Below, piece after piece: positions 29,887 to 38,879 of a stretch of 64,000 nt of DNA. Position 1 is the stretch's first letter, and each line of letters begins with the position of its first letter. The notes under the pieces are model-generated. The model saw only the letters and a list, made by a program, of their open reading frames with translations. It was not told where the DNA came from and did no database searches. Location of the stretch: NCBI RefSeq assembly GCF_900174485.1, contig NZ_LT837803.1:2309305-2373304 (forward strand), given 5' to 3'. This DNA comes from Sterolibacterium denitrificans (lineage in GTDB: Bacteria; Pseudomonadota; Gammaproteobacteria; Burkholderiales; Rhodocyclaceae). Made by a program: the position numbers and the translations under genes.

Positions 29887-31101
29887 ATGTCATACCATCA
29901 CCATCACTTGTTGTATCCGTTGTTCATGCTGCTGGCCTTGCAGTCCGCGCCGCTCCTGGCGGCCGGCCTGACGGAAAGCGAAGCGCTCCGCCTGGTCCTC
30001 GAGCGTCCGGAATTTTCCACACTGCAGCAGGCCCGCCTGGATGAAGCCGAAGCGGATATCGTCGAATCGGCCACCTGGAGCAATCCGACCCTGGAATTCG
30101 GCCAGGAGCGGAACACCGCCTCCCGCGAACGCAGCTGGCACCTCTCCCAGTCCCTGGACATTTCCGGGCGGCGCGGTTTGCGGGAAGCGGCCGCCCGCCA
30201 CCGGCTGCGCGCAACCGAAGCCGACAATCGCAGCCGCCAGAATGCACGCGCCGCCGAACTGCGCCTGGCATTCCACGCGCTGCTGCTGCAGCAGGAACGA
30301 GCGCGGGCGGTCGGCGCCTGGGCAGAACGCTTTGCCCAGCTCGATCGCGTCGTCGGCAAGCTGGCCAAAGCCGGTGAAATTTCCGGCTACGACCGCCGCC
30401 GGCTGGCGCGCGAACAGCACCATGCCGCCGCCCTGCTGGCCGAAGCACGCGCCGAGGAAGCGCGCCGGCGCACTCGGCTCGCGGCACTGACCGGACATGA
30501 AATCACCGGCGGCGTTGCAGGCACGCTCCTGCCGCCAGAGCCGCCAAGCCTGAGCGAACTGCAGGCCAGTCTGGCCGGGCGTCCGGAATTCGCTGCGCTG
30601 GGCGCACGCATCGATGCGGCGGAAACCGACAGCGCCGCCGCGCAGAACAACCTGCCCGAATTGACGCTCGGCTTCGGACGCAAGCAGCTTCAGGACGGCC
30701 CCGCGCACGGCACGAGCAACCTCATGATGCTCTCCCTCAGCCTGCCGCTGTTCGATCGCCAGCAGGCCAGGGAACGCCAGGCCGCCGCGCAGCGACAGGC
30801 CGCCCGCGCCGAACTCGGCTTATCGCGCCAGCAGGCCGAAGGCGAACTGCTCGGCCTGCATCGCCAGCTCGGCCTGCTGACGACGGCGGCCAGCCGCTAT
30901 CGCAGCGAAGCCGTCGCGCCCTCCGCTGAACTCATCCGCATTGCCGAAAGCGCCTATCGCGCCGGCGAATCCACCATTCTCGAACTGCTCGATGCCTACA
31001 AGGGCGCGCTCGAAACCGAACTGACGGCCCTCGATCTCGAATGGAAAGCCCGCAGCGCGCGCATCGAACTCGACCAATTGACAGAAAGCCAGCCGCAATG
31101 A
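29887..31101 (+). CDS. czcC: Heavy-metal efflux outer-membrane factor (CzcC-like, TolC superfamily)
   Basis: 404 residues from ATG 29887 (after GCGAGGG), with a signal peptide and an N-terminal His cluster. The body is the duplicated long-helix TolC fold: LTESEALRLVLERPEFS, SNPTLEFGQER, SLDISGRRGLREAAARH, and a second half ending AYRAGESTILELLDAYKG. It forms the outer-membrane channel of a tripartite pump. Its stop overlaps the next ATG (ATGA), coupling it to the adaptor. Confidence 0.9.
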   Translation: MSYHHHHLLYPLFMLLALQSAPLLAAGLTESEALRLVLERPEFSTLQQARLDEAEADIVESATWSNPTLEFGQERNTASRERSWHLSQSLDISGRRGLREAAARHRLRATEADNRSRQNARAAELRLAFHALLLQQERARAVGAWAERFAQLDRVVGKLAKAGEISGYDRRRLAREQHHAAALLAEARAEEARRRTRLAALTGHEITGGVAGTLLPPEPPSLSELQASLAGRPEFAALGARIDAAETDSAAAQNNLPELTLGFGRKQLQDGPAHGTSNLMMLSLSLPLFDRQQARERQAAAQRQAARAELGLSRQQAEGELLGLHRQLGLLTTAASRYRSEAVAPSAELIRIAESAYRAGESTILELLDAYKGALETELTALDLEWKARSARIELDQLTESQPQ

Positions 31102-32795
31102 AAATCCTCTCCACACTGCTCCCGGCCCTGCTTGCCAGCCTTTTTCTGGCGGCATGCAACGACAAACCAACCGGCCTCGCGGCCCAGGATCGCAGCATGG
31201 CCGCGCACTCACACGCAGACTCCGCCGACCATGGCCACGACCATGATGCTGGCCCTGGCGGCCATATGCCGAAACTGGAACGCCTCAGCCATTTTTCGGC
31301 CAGCACCGAACTGTATCTCGAACGCCCCCCGTTCTTTGTCGGCAAGCCGGTCGAATTGACCGCCTACCTCAGCCGGCTCGCCGATTTCAAGCCGCTACGC
31401 CAGGGCAGAGTGAGCGTGATCCTGTCGGGCAATGGTGCGAGTAGTACGCATGGTGCGCACGGTACGCATGGCGCAGCGCAACACTATGAAAGCGATGCGC
31501 CGGCGACGCCGGGCATCTTCAAAGTGATCGTCACGCCGGAGACGGCCGGTGATTTCGAGCTGACGCTGCTGGTCGAAACCGCCGCGGGCAGCAGCCGCCA
31601 TGAACTGGGTTCCGTGCCGGTATTTGCCGATGCCGAGGCCGCCGCTGCCGCCCATCAGCATCACAGCCATGGCATCCAAGATGAGGGCATTCTGTTCACC
31701 AAGGAACAGCAGTGGAAAGCCGATTTCGCCACAGCCGAAGCGATCGAGGGCCATGTGCGTCCCTCGATCAGCGCGACGGCCACCATCAAGGCCCGGCCCG
31801 ATGGCGAAGCGCTGCTGGTGGCACCTGCCACCGGCGTGCTGCGCCCGGCGGGCAGCCTGGCGCGTATCGGCCAGCGCGTCAGAAAGGGGCAGATCCTGGC
31901 TTACCTGACCCCGCGGCTGGCTGGCGACACCGACCAGGCAACGCTGCAAGCCGCCGCCGCCAAGGCCGGCATCGCACTCGAGCAGGCGCGCCGCGAGCGC
32001 GAGCGCATGGAAGCGCTGTTCCAGGATGAGGCGATTGCCGAGAAACGGCTGCTCGAAGCGCGCGACCATGAACGTCTGGCCGCCACCGAACTGCAGGCCG
32101 CCCGGGCGCGTCAGGGGCAGCTTGGCGGAAATGACGGAAATGGCGACAGCGGCATCGCCATCCGCGCGCCCATCGACGGCAGCATCGCCGATGTCGCCGT
32201 GACGGCCGGCGCTTTCGTCACGGAAGGCAGCCCGCTGTTTCACCTCGCCGATACCGCCCGGCTGTGGCTGGAAGCGCGCGTGCCGGAAAGCGAAATCGGC
32301 CGACTGGGCCTGGGCGCGACAGATGCGCTGGACGGCGCCGCCTTCACGGTGGATGGCTACGACCAGCCCTTCGTCATCGAGCCGGAAAAAAACGGCAAGC
32401 TGATTGCCGTCGGTGGCGTCGTCGATGCCGCCACTCGCACCGTGCCGGCGATCTTCGAATTCGCCAATCCCGGCAACCTGCGCCTGGGCATGACCGCCAG
32501 GGCGCAACTGTATGTCGGCGCGGGGAAGGAAGCGGAGGAAGCAGATACAGCAAGGAATTCGCTGCTGGTACCCGCCAGCGCCGTGCAGGACGAAAACGGC
32601 ATGCCGGTGGTTTATGTGCAGACCGGCGGCGAACGTTTCGAACGCCGTCCGGTCCGCCTCGGCGCCCGCGACGGCGCGCACGTCGCCATCCTCGACGGTC
32701 TGGAGGCAGGACGACCAGTGCGAGTGGTAAGCCGTGGCGCGCATCTGATACGCCTGGCGAGCTCGATGTCCACCGCCGTCGGCCATGCGCACTGA
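31098..32795 (+). CDS. czcB: Heavy-metal efflux periplasmic adaptor lipoprotein (CzcB-like)
   Basis: 565 residues. The signal peptide ends in the lipobox LFLAAC, so it should be lipidated. A His/Asp-rich N-terminal region (HSHADSADHGHDHD) and a second His-rich link (AHQHHSHG) may bind metal. Residues ~115-135 hold a Thr-His-Gly repeat (THGAHGTHGA) from short DNA repeats. The membrane-fusion core follows (barrel-sandwich, hairpin, beta-barrel: LVAPATGVLRPAGSLARIGQRV, APIDGSIADVAVTAGAFV). It joins CzcA to CzcC. czcA starts 12 bp downstream. Confidence 0.92.
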   Translation: MKILSTLLPALLASLFLAACNDKPTGLAAQDRSMAAHSHADSADHGHDHDAGPGGHMPKLERLSHFSASTELYLERPPFFVGKPVELTAYLSRLADFKPLRQGRVSVILSGNGASSTHGAHGTHGAAQHYESDAPATPGIFKVIVTPETAGDFELTLLVETAAGSSRHELGSVPVFADAEAAAAAHQHHSHGIQDEGILFTKEQQWKADFATAEAIEGHVRPSISATATIKARPDGEALLVAPATGVLRPAGSLARIGQRVRKGQILAYLTPRLAGDTDQATLQAAAAKAGIALEQARRERERMEALFQDEAIAEKRLLEARDHERLAATELQAARARQGQLGGNDGNGDSGIAIRAPIDGSIADVAVTAGAFVTEGSPLFHLADTARLWLEARVPESEIGRLGLGATDALDGAAFTVDGYDQPFVIEPEKNGKLIAVGGVVDAATRTVPAIFEFANPGNLRLGMTARAQLYVGAGKEAEEADTARNSLLVPASAVQDENGMPVVYVQTGGERFERRPVRLGARDGAHVAILDGLEAGRPVRVVSRGAHLIRLASSMSTAVGHAH

Positions 32796-32807
32796 GGCGG
32801 AACGATC

Positions 32808-35800
32808 ATGATCGGACACATCATTCAATGGTCGCTGCACAACCGTTTGTTCGTCGTGATTGGCGCGCTGCTGCTGCTCGTCTGGGGCGGCATCGAGAGC
32901 CTGCGCATGCCCGTCGACGTCTTTCCGGATCTGACCGCGCCGACCGTCACCGTCGTCACCGAAGCCGAAGGCATGTCGCCGACCGAGATGGAAGCGCTCG
33001 TCACCTTCCCCGTCGAAACGGCGCTCAATGGCGCTCCCGGCGTGCGTCGCGTACGCTCCTCGACCAAGATCGGCCTTTCGATCATCACCGTCGAATTCGC
33101 CTGGGGCACGGATGGCTATCTGGCCCGCCAGATCGTTGCCGAAAAACTGCAGCGGGTCCGGGCCGAACTGCCACCGGGCATCGAAGCGCCGATCATGGCG
33201 CCCGCCGCCTCCATCATGGGCGAGATCATGTTCATCGCCCTGACCTGGGCAGACCCGCAGCAAACCGCCGCCGACGGCATGATGAAACTGAAGAACGCCG
33301 CCGATTACGTGCTGCGCAAGCGTTTGCTGGCGGTTCCCGGCGTGGCGGAAATCCTGCCCATCGGCGGCGACCTGCAGCAATATCAGATCACCCTGAAGGC
33401 GGATCTGCTGGCGGCCTACGGCCTGACCATCGACGAAGCGATCAAGGCGGCCAGCGACGCCAACAGGAATGCGGCAGCCGGCTTCTATACGGAAAACGGC
33501 CAGGAGTACCTGATCCAGGGTATCGGCCGCATCCGCACAGTGGAGGACATCGCCGAAGCTGTGGTGGCGATGCGCAACGGCCAGCCGGTGTTGCTGCGCC
33601 ACATCGCCGACGTAACGCTGGGCACTGCCGTGGCGCGCGGCATCGGCTCGGCCAATGGCAAGCCCGCCGTGATCCTCGGCATACAACGCCAGCCGGCAAG
33701 CAATACCCTGGCGCTGACGCGCGTGCTCGATCGCACCCTGGCCGAAATCCAGGCCGAACTGCCTGCCGGCATGAAGATCGAAACCCGGCTGTTCCGTCAG
33801 GCGGATTTCATCGAAATGTCGATCAGCAACCTGCTGGCGGCCCTGCGTGACGGCGCCATCCTGCTGGTTGTCATCGTCTTCGCCTTTCTGCTCTCGGCAC
33901 GCTCGACCGCCATCACCCTGGTGGCGCTGCCCTTGTCCATCGTGACGACCGTGCTGGCCATGCAGGCGCTGGGCGCGACCATCAACACCATGACGCTGGG
34001 CGGCATCGCCATCGCCCTCGGCGCCCTGGTCGATGATGCGATCATCGTGGTGGAAAACATCGTCCGCCGCCTCAGGGAAAACCACGCCAGGCCGGCAACG
34101 CAACGCGCATCGACGCTGCGGGTGGTGCTGTACGCCACGCGGGAAATCCAGAGCTCCATCGTCTTCGCCACGCTGATCATCATGCTGGTCTTCGTGCCGC
34201 TGTTCTTCCTTTCCGGCGTCGAGGGCCGGCTGATGGTGCCGCTGGGCCTGGCGTACGTGATTTCGCTGTTCGCCTCGCTGCTGGTATCGATCACCATCAC
34301 CCCGGTGCTCGCTTCGCTGTTTCTCGGGCAGGCGAAGGAAATTGCCGAACATCGCGAATCAGCCTTCGTCACTCGCCTGCGCGCTGCCTACCGGCGCCTG
34401 CTCGAACGCAGCCTGGATCGCTGGCGACTCATCACCGGCCTCAGCGCTGCGCTATTGCTGGCGGCCCTGCTCGGGCTGGGCGCGGCGGGGCAGTCTTTTC
34501 TGCCGGACTTCAACGAAGGCACGCTGACCGTCGGCGTCGAGACACTGCCCGGCACGGCGCTGGAGGTATCGGATCGTTTCGGCCAGCAGGTCGAGGAGAT
34601 CCTGCTGAGTCATCCGGAAGTCACCGCCACCGCCCGCCGCACCGGACGCTCGCCGCTCGACCCGCACGCGCTCGACGTGCATCAATCGGAAATCGAGGTC
34701 AATCTGCGCATGCAGCAGCGCAGCAAGGCGGCATTCCTCGCCGCCTTGCGGACGGATTTCGCCAAACTGGCCGGGGTGCAGGTGGTGATCGGCCAGCCGA
34801 TCTCGCACCGCATCGACCACATGCTTTCCGGCACGCGCGCCAGCATCGCGGTAAAAATCTTCGGCGCCGACCAGCGCGAGTTGCGCCGGCTTGCCGACGA
34901 AATCAAACAAGTCATGCAGCAGGTCGACGGCGCGGTGGATGTGCAGACCGAACAGCAGACCGACATTCCCTTTTTGACGCTGCAATACAAGCGCGACGCA
35001 CTGGCGCGTCATGGTCTCTCGGCAGCCGAACTGTCGGAAATCGTGGAAACGGCATTCAACGGCCTGACCGTCGGCAAGGTGCTGCAGGGACAGGCCAGCT
35101 TCGACCTGGTGGTGCGCTACGATCCAGCCGTACGCGCCAATCTCGATGCCCTGCGCGCCACCCTGGTCACCACGCCCGGCGGCGCGCGCCTGCCGCTCTC
35201 CGCTCTGGCCGACATACAGAATGATCGCGGCCCCTATCTCATCAACCGCGAAAACACGCAACGCAGGATCGTCGTCATGGCCAACGTCGCCGGACGCGAT
35301 CTGAAAAGCGTGGTCGAAGAAATGCAGGCAAGGATAGGCAGCGAAGTCGGCCTGCCGGCCGGCTATCACGTCGAATTCGGCGGCCAGTTCGAATCCGCCA
35401 GCGCCGCCGCGCGGGTGCTGATACTGCTGGGCGCGGCCGTGGTGGTCGGCGTGTTCCTGCTGCTGTTCGTCGCCTTTCATACGGCCCGCGACGCCCTGCT
35501 GGTGCTGCTCAACCTGCCGTTGGCCATCATCGGCGGCGTGGTCGGCGTGCATCTGACCGGCGGTGTCGTCACGATCGCCTCCATCATCGGCTTCATCACG
35601 CTCTTCGGCATCGCCACGCGCAACGGCGTGATGATGATCACCCACATCCATCACTTGTTCGCGCATGAGCAGGCAGCGGATATCCGCGAAGCGGTAATGC
35701 GCGGCGCGGAAGAGCGCCTGATTCCGATCCTGATGACCGCGCTTGCCGCCGGCCTGGCCCTGGTGCCGCTGGCGCTGTCTGCCGGCCAGCCGGGCTCGGA

Positions 35801-35972
35801 AATCCAGGCGCCGATGGCGCTCGTCATACTCTGCGGCCTGTTCAGTTCTACCGTGCTCAACATGATCGTCGTGCCCGCGCTCTACCTGCGCTTCGGCGCC
35901 CTGAAAGACGACAAATCACGCGAGCGGATTCTGCGGATCCGGGCCAACGGCAAAGACACGCTGACGGATTGA
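32808..35972 (+). CDS. czcA: Heavy-metal efflux RND pump, inner-membrane permease (CzcA-like)
   Basis: 1054 residues, twelve membrane helices and two large periplasmic loops, the proton-driven export engine. It starts MIGHIIQWSLHNRLFVVIGAL. Helix 4 near residue 404 reads ALGALVDDAIIVVENIVRRL: the two Asp and the Glu needed for proton relay are there, but the DFG...DGA...VEN pattern of zinc/cobalt/cadmium pumps is not. Nor is the CusA form with Met clusters. So it belongs to the heavy-metal group, but the ion is uncertain; the His-rich partners suggest divalent cations such as Ni, Co or Zn. Confidence 0.93.
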   Translation: MIGHIIQWSLHNRLFVVIGALLLLVWGGIESLRMPVDVFPDLTAPTVTVVTEAEGMSPTEMEALVTFPVETALNGAPGVRRVRSSTKIGLSIITVEFAWGTDGYLARQIVAEKLQRVRAELPPGIEAPIMAPAASIMGEIMFIALTWADPQQTAADGMMKLKNAADYVLRKRLLAVPGVAEILPIGGDLQQYQITLKADLLAAYGLTIDEAIKAASDANRNAAAGFYTENGQEYLIQGIGRIRTVEDIAEAVVAMRNGQPVLLRHIADVTLGTAVARGIGSANGKPAVILGIQRQPASNTLALTRVLDRTLAEIQAELPAGMKIETRLFRQADFIEMSISNLLAALRDGAILLVVIVFAFLLSARSTAITLVALPLSIVTTVLAMQALGATINTMTLGGIAIALGALVDDAIIVVENIVRRLRENHARPATQRASTLRVVLYATREIQSSIVFATLIIMLVFVPLFFLSGVEGRLMVPLGLAYVISLFASLLVSITITPVLASLFLGQAKEIAEHRESAFVTRLRAAYRRLLERSLDRWRLITGLSAALLLAALLGLGAAGQSFLPDFNEGTLTVGVETLPGTALEVSDRFGQQVEEILLSHPEVTATARRTGRSPLDPHALDVHQSEIEVNLRMQQRSKAAFLAALRTDFAKLAGVQVVIGQPISHRIDHMLSGTRASIAVKIFGADQRELRRLADEIKQVMQQVDGAVDVQTEQQTDIPFLTLQYKRDALARHGLSAAELSEIVETAFNGLTVGKVLQGQASFDLVVRYDPAVRANLDALRATLVTTPGGARLPLSALADIQNDRGPYLINRENTQRRIVVMANVAGRDLKSVVEEMQARIGSEVGLPAGYHVEFGGQFESASAAARVLILLGAAVVVGVFLLLFVAFHTARDALLVLLNLPLAIIGGVVGVHLTGGVVTIASIIGFITLFGIATRNGVMMITHIHHLFAHEQAADIREAVMRGAEERLIPILMTALAAGLALVPLALSAGQPGSEIQAPMALVILCGLFSSTVLNMIVVPALYLRFGALKDDKSRERILRIRANGKDTLTD

Positions 35973-36001
35973 AGAAAGGGAAATGGCCATGAGGACTGTC
36001 T

Positions 36002-36007
36002 TATAAT
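36002..36007 (+). promoter_or_regulatory. Candidate -10 box for kup
   Basis: A perfect TATAAT lies 63 bp before the kup GTG, in the 98-bp gap after czcA. No clear -35 at 16-18 bp. Confidence 0.45.
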
Positions 36008-36070
36008 GCCGGGATTTCTACACAGCCAGCGCCTTCCTGACACGCGTACCGCAAGGACCAAGGACATCTC

Positions 36071-37957
36071 GTGGATTCATCGCACAACAGCAAGGAGCGG
36101 CTCTCCACACTGGCGCTCGCCGCGCTCGGCGTCGTCTATGGCGACATCGGCACCAGCCCCCTCTATGCAGTGAAGGAGGTGTTTTCCGGCGCCCATCATC
36201 CGATACCCATCACGCCGGAAAACGTGCTCGGCATCCTCTCGCTCATCTTCTGGGCGCTGATGATCGTCGTCACCGTCAAATACATTTCCTTCATCATGCG
36301 CGCCGACAACAAGGGGGAAGGCGGCATCATGGCGCTGATGGCGATGGCATTGCGCAACCTGCCGGAAGGTTCGCGCAGTCGCCGGCTGGTCCTGCTGCTG
36401 GGCCTGTTCGGCGCCGCGCTGTTCTATGGCGACGGCGTGGTCTCCCCGTCAATCTCGGTACTCTCCGCGGTCGAAGGTCTGGAAGTCATTACCCCCAGCT
36501 TCAAGCCTTTCATCATCCCGATCACGCTCGGCGTGCTGATCGCCCTGTTCATGATGCAAAGCCGCGGTACCGCCAGCGTCGGACGTTTATTCAGCCCGGT
36601 CATGCTGCTCTGGTTCTGCACGCTGGCAACGCTCGGCCTCATCAATATCATCGACACGCCCACCGTCCTGAATGCGGTGAACCCGTATTACGGCGCCCGC
36701 TTTTTGCTTGAAAGCCCGATGCTCGGTTTTCTTTCGCTGGGCGCGGTGGTGCTGGCGCTGACCGGCGCCGAGGCTCTGTATGCCGACATGGGACATTTCG
36801 GCCGCAAGCCCATCCAGATGATCTGGTTTTGCCTGGTGCTGCCCGCGCTCGTCATCAACTATTTCGGCCAGGGCGCGCTGCTGCTGAGCAATCCCGCAGC
36901 GATCGAAAATCCCTTCTATCTGCTGGCGCCGGCGTGGGCCATGTACCCGCTGATCGGGCTGGCCACGATAGCGGCGGTGGTCGCTTCGCAGGCCGTCATC
37001 ACCGGCGCATTCTCGATGACGCAACAGGCCATGCAGCTTGGCTACACGCCCCGCCTGCAGCTACTTCACACCTCCGGCGCCCGGATCGGGCAAATCTACA
37101 TCCCCGCCATCAACTGGCTGATGCTGATCGTCATCATCGCGCTCGTCCTCGGCTTCCGCTCATCGACCAACCTCGCTGCCGCTTACGGCATCGCCGTCAC
37201 CGGCACCATGCTCACCACCAGCATCCTCGCCTACTTCGTGGCGCACAAGCTGTGGGGCTGGAATCCATGGTACGCATTCTTCGGCGCCCTGCCCTTCATC
37301 TGCATCGACATCGCCTTGTTTTCCGCCAGTTCCGTCAAGATCATCGATGGCGGCTGGTTCCCGCTGATCTTCGGCCTGACGCTGCTCCTGCTGCTCACCA
37401 CCTGGAAACGCGGCCGCGCACTGCTGCAAAAACGCCTCTCCGAAGAAGCCATCGAACTATCGCCCTTCATACGCAGCATGGGAAGCGACAGCGGCATCAC
37501 GCGGGTCGCCGGCACGGCGGTATATCTGACCAGCAACCTCAACGGCGTGCCGCACGCCATGCTGCACAGCCTCAAGCACTACAAGGTGCTGCACGAACGC
37601 GTCGTCCTGGTGGCGGTGAATGTTCTGGACATTCCCTACGTCGGCGATGCGCAGCGGGTCTATGTGGAACCGCTGCCCAACCACTTCTGGCGCGTGAAGG
37701 TGTTCTACGGCTTCATGGACGAACCCAACCTGCCCGAAGCGCTCGACTGGTGCGCCGAACAGGGGCTGGATTTCGACATGATGGAAACCTCGTTCTTCAT
37801 CGGCCGTGAAACACTGATCGCCCGGGTGAATTCGGAAATGAACTTCTGGCGCGAGAAACTCTTCATCGCCATGACACGCAATGCCAGCAGCGCCGCCGAT
37901 TTCTTCAAGCTGCCGGCAAACCGCGTCGTCGAAATGGGCTCGCAGATCCTGCTTTAG
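36071..37957 (+). CDS. kup: Low-affinity potassium uptake protein Kup
   Basis: 628 residues with about twelve membrane helices. It starts with LALAALGVVYGDIGTSPLYAVKE, the KUP/HAK signature, and has AEALYADMGHFGRKPIQ further on, with a cytoplasmic C-terminal domain of ~180 residues. K+/H+ symport across the inner membrane. The start is GTG with CAAGGA upstream. It is probably transcribed separately from the metal pump. Confidence 0.97.
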   Translation: MDSSHNSKERLSTLALAALGVVYGDIGTSPLYAVKEVFSGAHHPIPITPENVLGILSLIFWALMIVVTVKYISFIMRADNKGEGGIMALMAMALRNLPEGSRSRRLVLLLGLFGAALFYGDGVVSPSISVLSAVEGLEVITPSFKPFIIPITLGVLIALFMMQSRGTASVGRLFSPVMLLWFCTLATLGLINIIDTPTVLNAVNPYYGARFLLESPMLGFLSLGAVVLALTGAEALYADMGHFGRKPIQMIWFCLVLPALVINYFGQGALLLSNPAAIENPFYLLAPAWAMYPLIGLATIAAVVASQAVITGAFSMTQQAMQLGYTPRLQLLHTSGARIGQIYIPAINWLMLIVIIALVLGFRSSTNLAAAYGIAVTGTMLTTSILAYFVAHKLWGWNPWYAFFGALPFICIDIALFSASSVKIIDGGWFPLIFGLTLLLLLTTWKRGRALLQKRLSEEAIELSPFIRSMGSDSGITRVAGTAVYLTSNLNGVPHAMLHSLKHYKVLHERVVLVAVNVLDIPYVGDAQRVYVEPLPNHFWRVKVFYGFMDEPNLPEALDWCAEQGLDFDMMETSFFIGRETLIARVNSEMNFWREKLFIAMTRNASSAADFFKLPANRVVEMGSQILL

Positions 37958-38079
37958 GGAAATGCTGCGATCGAATCCGTCACACTGACGGAAGCCGGCG
38001 CCTGGTTCGTTGAAAATGGCGGCGGCGCATCATCGACAACGCGCCGACAACGCGAACCGACTACGACTGGAGGCAAGAC

Positions 38080-38532
38080 ATGAGAAAGCTTTTTCTGACA
38101 CTGGCCTGCGCGCTCACACTGGCCGGCCCGGCATTGGCCGCCGACCTGCCTGCAGTGACCATGCACAAGAGCCCCACCTGCGGTTGCTGCGGCGCCTGGG
38201 CCAACCACCTGCGCGCCGCCGGCTTCACGGTGCGCGAGGTCGTCGAGAACGACATGTCGGCCGTCAAGGCACGCTTCAAGGTGCCGGAGCCGGTACGCTC
38301 CTGTCACACCGCGACCGTGGGCGGCTATGTCGTCGAAGGCCACGTGCCGGCGGCCGACATCAAGCGCCTGCTGCGACAACAGCCGAAAATCGCCGGCATC
38401 GGCGCGGGCGGCATGCCGCTCGGCTCACCCGGCATGGAATCGCCGACCCCCGAAGCCTACGACGTATTGAGCTTCGACGCCGCAGGCCGCACGGCCGTAT
38501 TCGCCCGCCATCCTCCCGCCCCGGCAAAGTGA
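38080..38532 (+). CDS. DUF411 exported metal-binding protein
   Basis: 150 residues with a signal peptide (ending PALA-AD). MHKSPTCGCCGAWANHLRAAGF carries the CxCC-type site of DUF411, and VRSCHTATVGGYVVEGHVPA holds a further Cys-His pair. Family members are linked to copper and other metal resistance, which fits the czc genes just upstream. GGAGG lies before the ATG. Its individual role is not established. Confidence 0.9.
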   Translation: MRKLFLTLACALTLAGPALAADLPAVTMHKSPTCGCCGAWANHLRAAGFTVREVVENDMSAVKARFKVPEPVRSCHTATVGGYVVEGHVPAADIKRLLRQQPKIAGIGAGGMPLGSPGMESPTPEAYDVLSFDAAGRTAVFARHPPAPAK

Positions 38533-38607
38533 GCGACTGGCCGCTGGTCATTTGATCGCGCCTCCTTCACACAACGGCTACGAATGAAATACACCCAAGA
38601 CAATCGA

Positions 38608-38671
38608 TTGCCAGCGACATAACTACGATGGCATAATTCGTTCTTCATGAAATTCACATTCAAGAAGAACG
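38608..38671 (+). promoter_or_regulatory. Candidate sigma-70 promoter and inverted repeat for the FHA locus
   Basis: TTGCCA at 38608-38613 and CATAAT at 38632-38637 are 18 bp apart. Immediately after, CGTTCTTC (38639-38646) and GAAGAACG (38664-38671) form a perfect 8-bp inverted repeat with a 17-base spacer. This spans the expected transcription start, so it may be an operator or an mRNA leader hairpin. It lies 4 bp before the small ORF at 38676. Confidence 0.55.
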
Positions 38672-38675
38672 CTGT

Positions 38676-38879
38676 ATGCAGAGCTTACCCCAGGCAACCG
38701 AAGCCGAAGCCATCTCCCCGCAGGATGGCGTAGCCGTACCGGCACCACCCACGCCCTTTCTCTCCGGCCGCAGAGCCTCCATCGGCTTGCGCAAGGTCGA
38801 CGCTTACCCCGACCGTGCTTCTGTTCTTCAGGGCCGTACCACCCCGCTCAATCATCCCCTTCCTGAGAGCAGGCCATGA
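38676..38879 (+). CDS. Small ORF translationally coupled to the FHA gene
   Basis: 67 residues of no recognised family, Pro/Ala/Arg-rich with no signal peptide. Its stop (TGA 38877-38879) overlaps the ATG of the large hemagglutinin gene in the form ATGA, and it follows the promoter and inverted repeat. It could be a real leader peptide that controls translation of the giant gene, or just an open frame. Confidence 0.4.
   Translation: MQSLPQATEAEAISPQDGVAVPAPPTPFLSGRRASIGLRKVDAYPDRASVLQGRTTPLNHPLPESRP

Noticed and set aside
31395-34352. A 985-codon minus-strand open frame
   Set aside because: Antisense shadow of czcB and czcA; rich in His, Gln and Arg as expected from the reverse reading of GC-rich codons.
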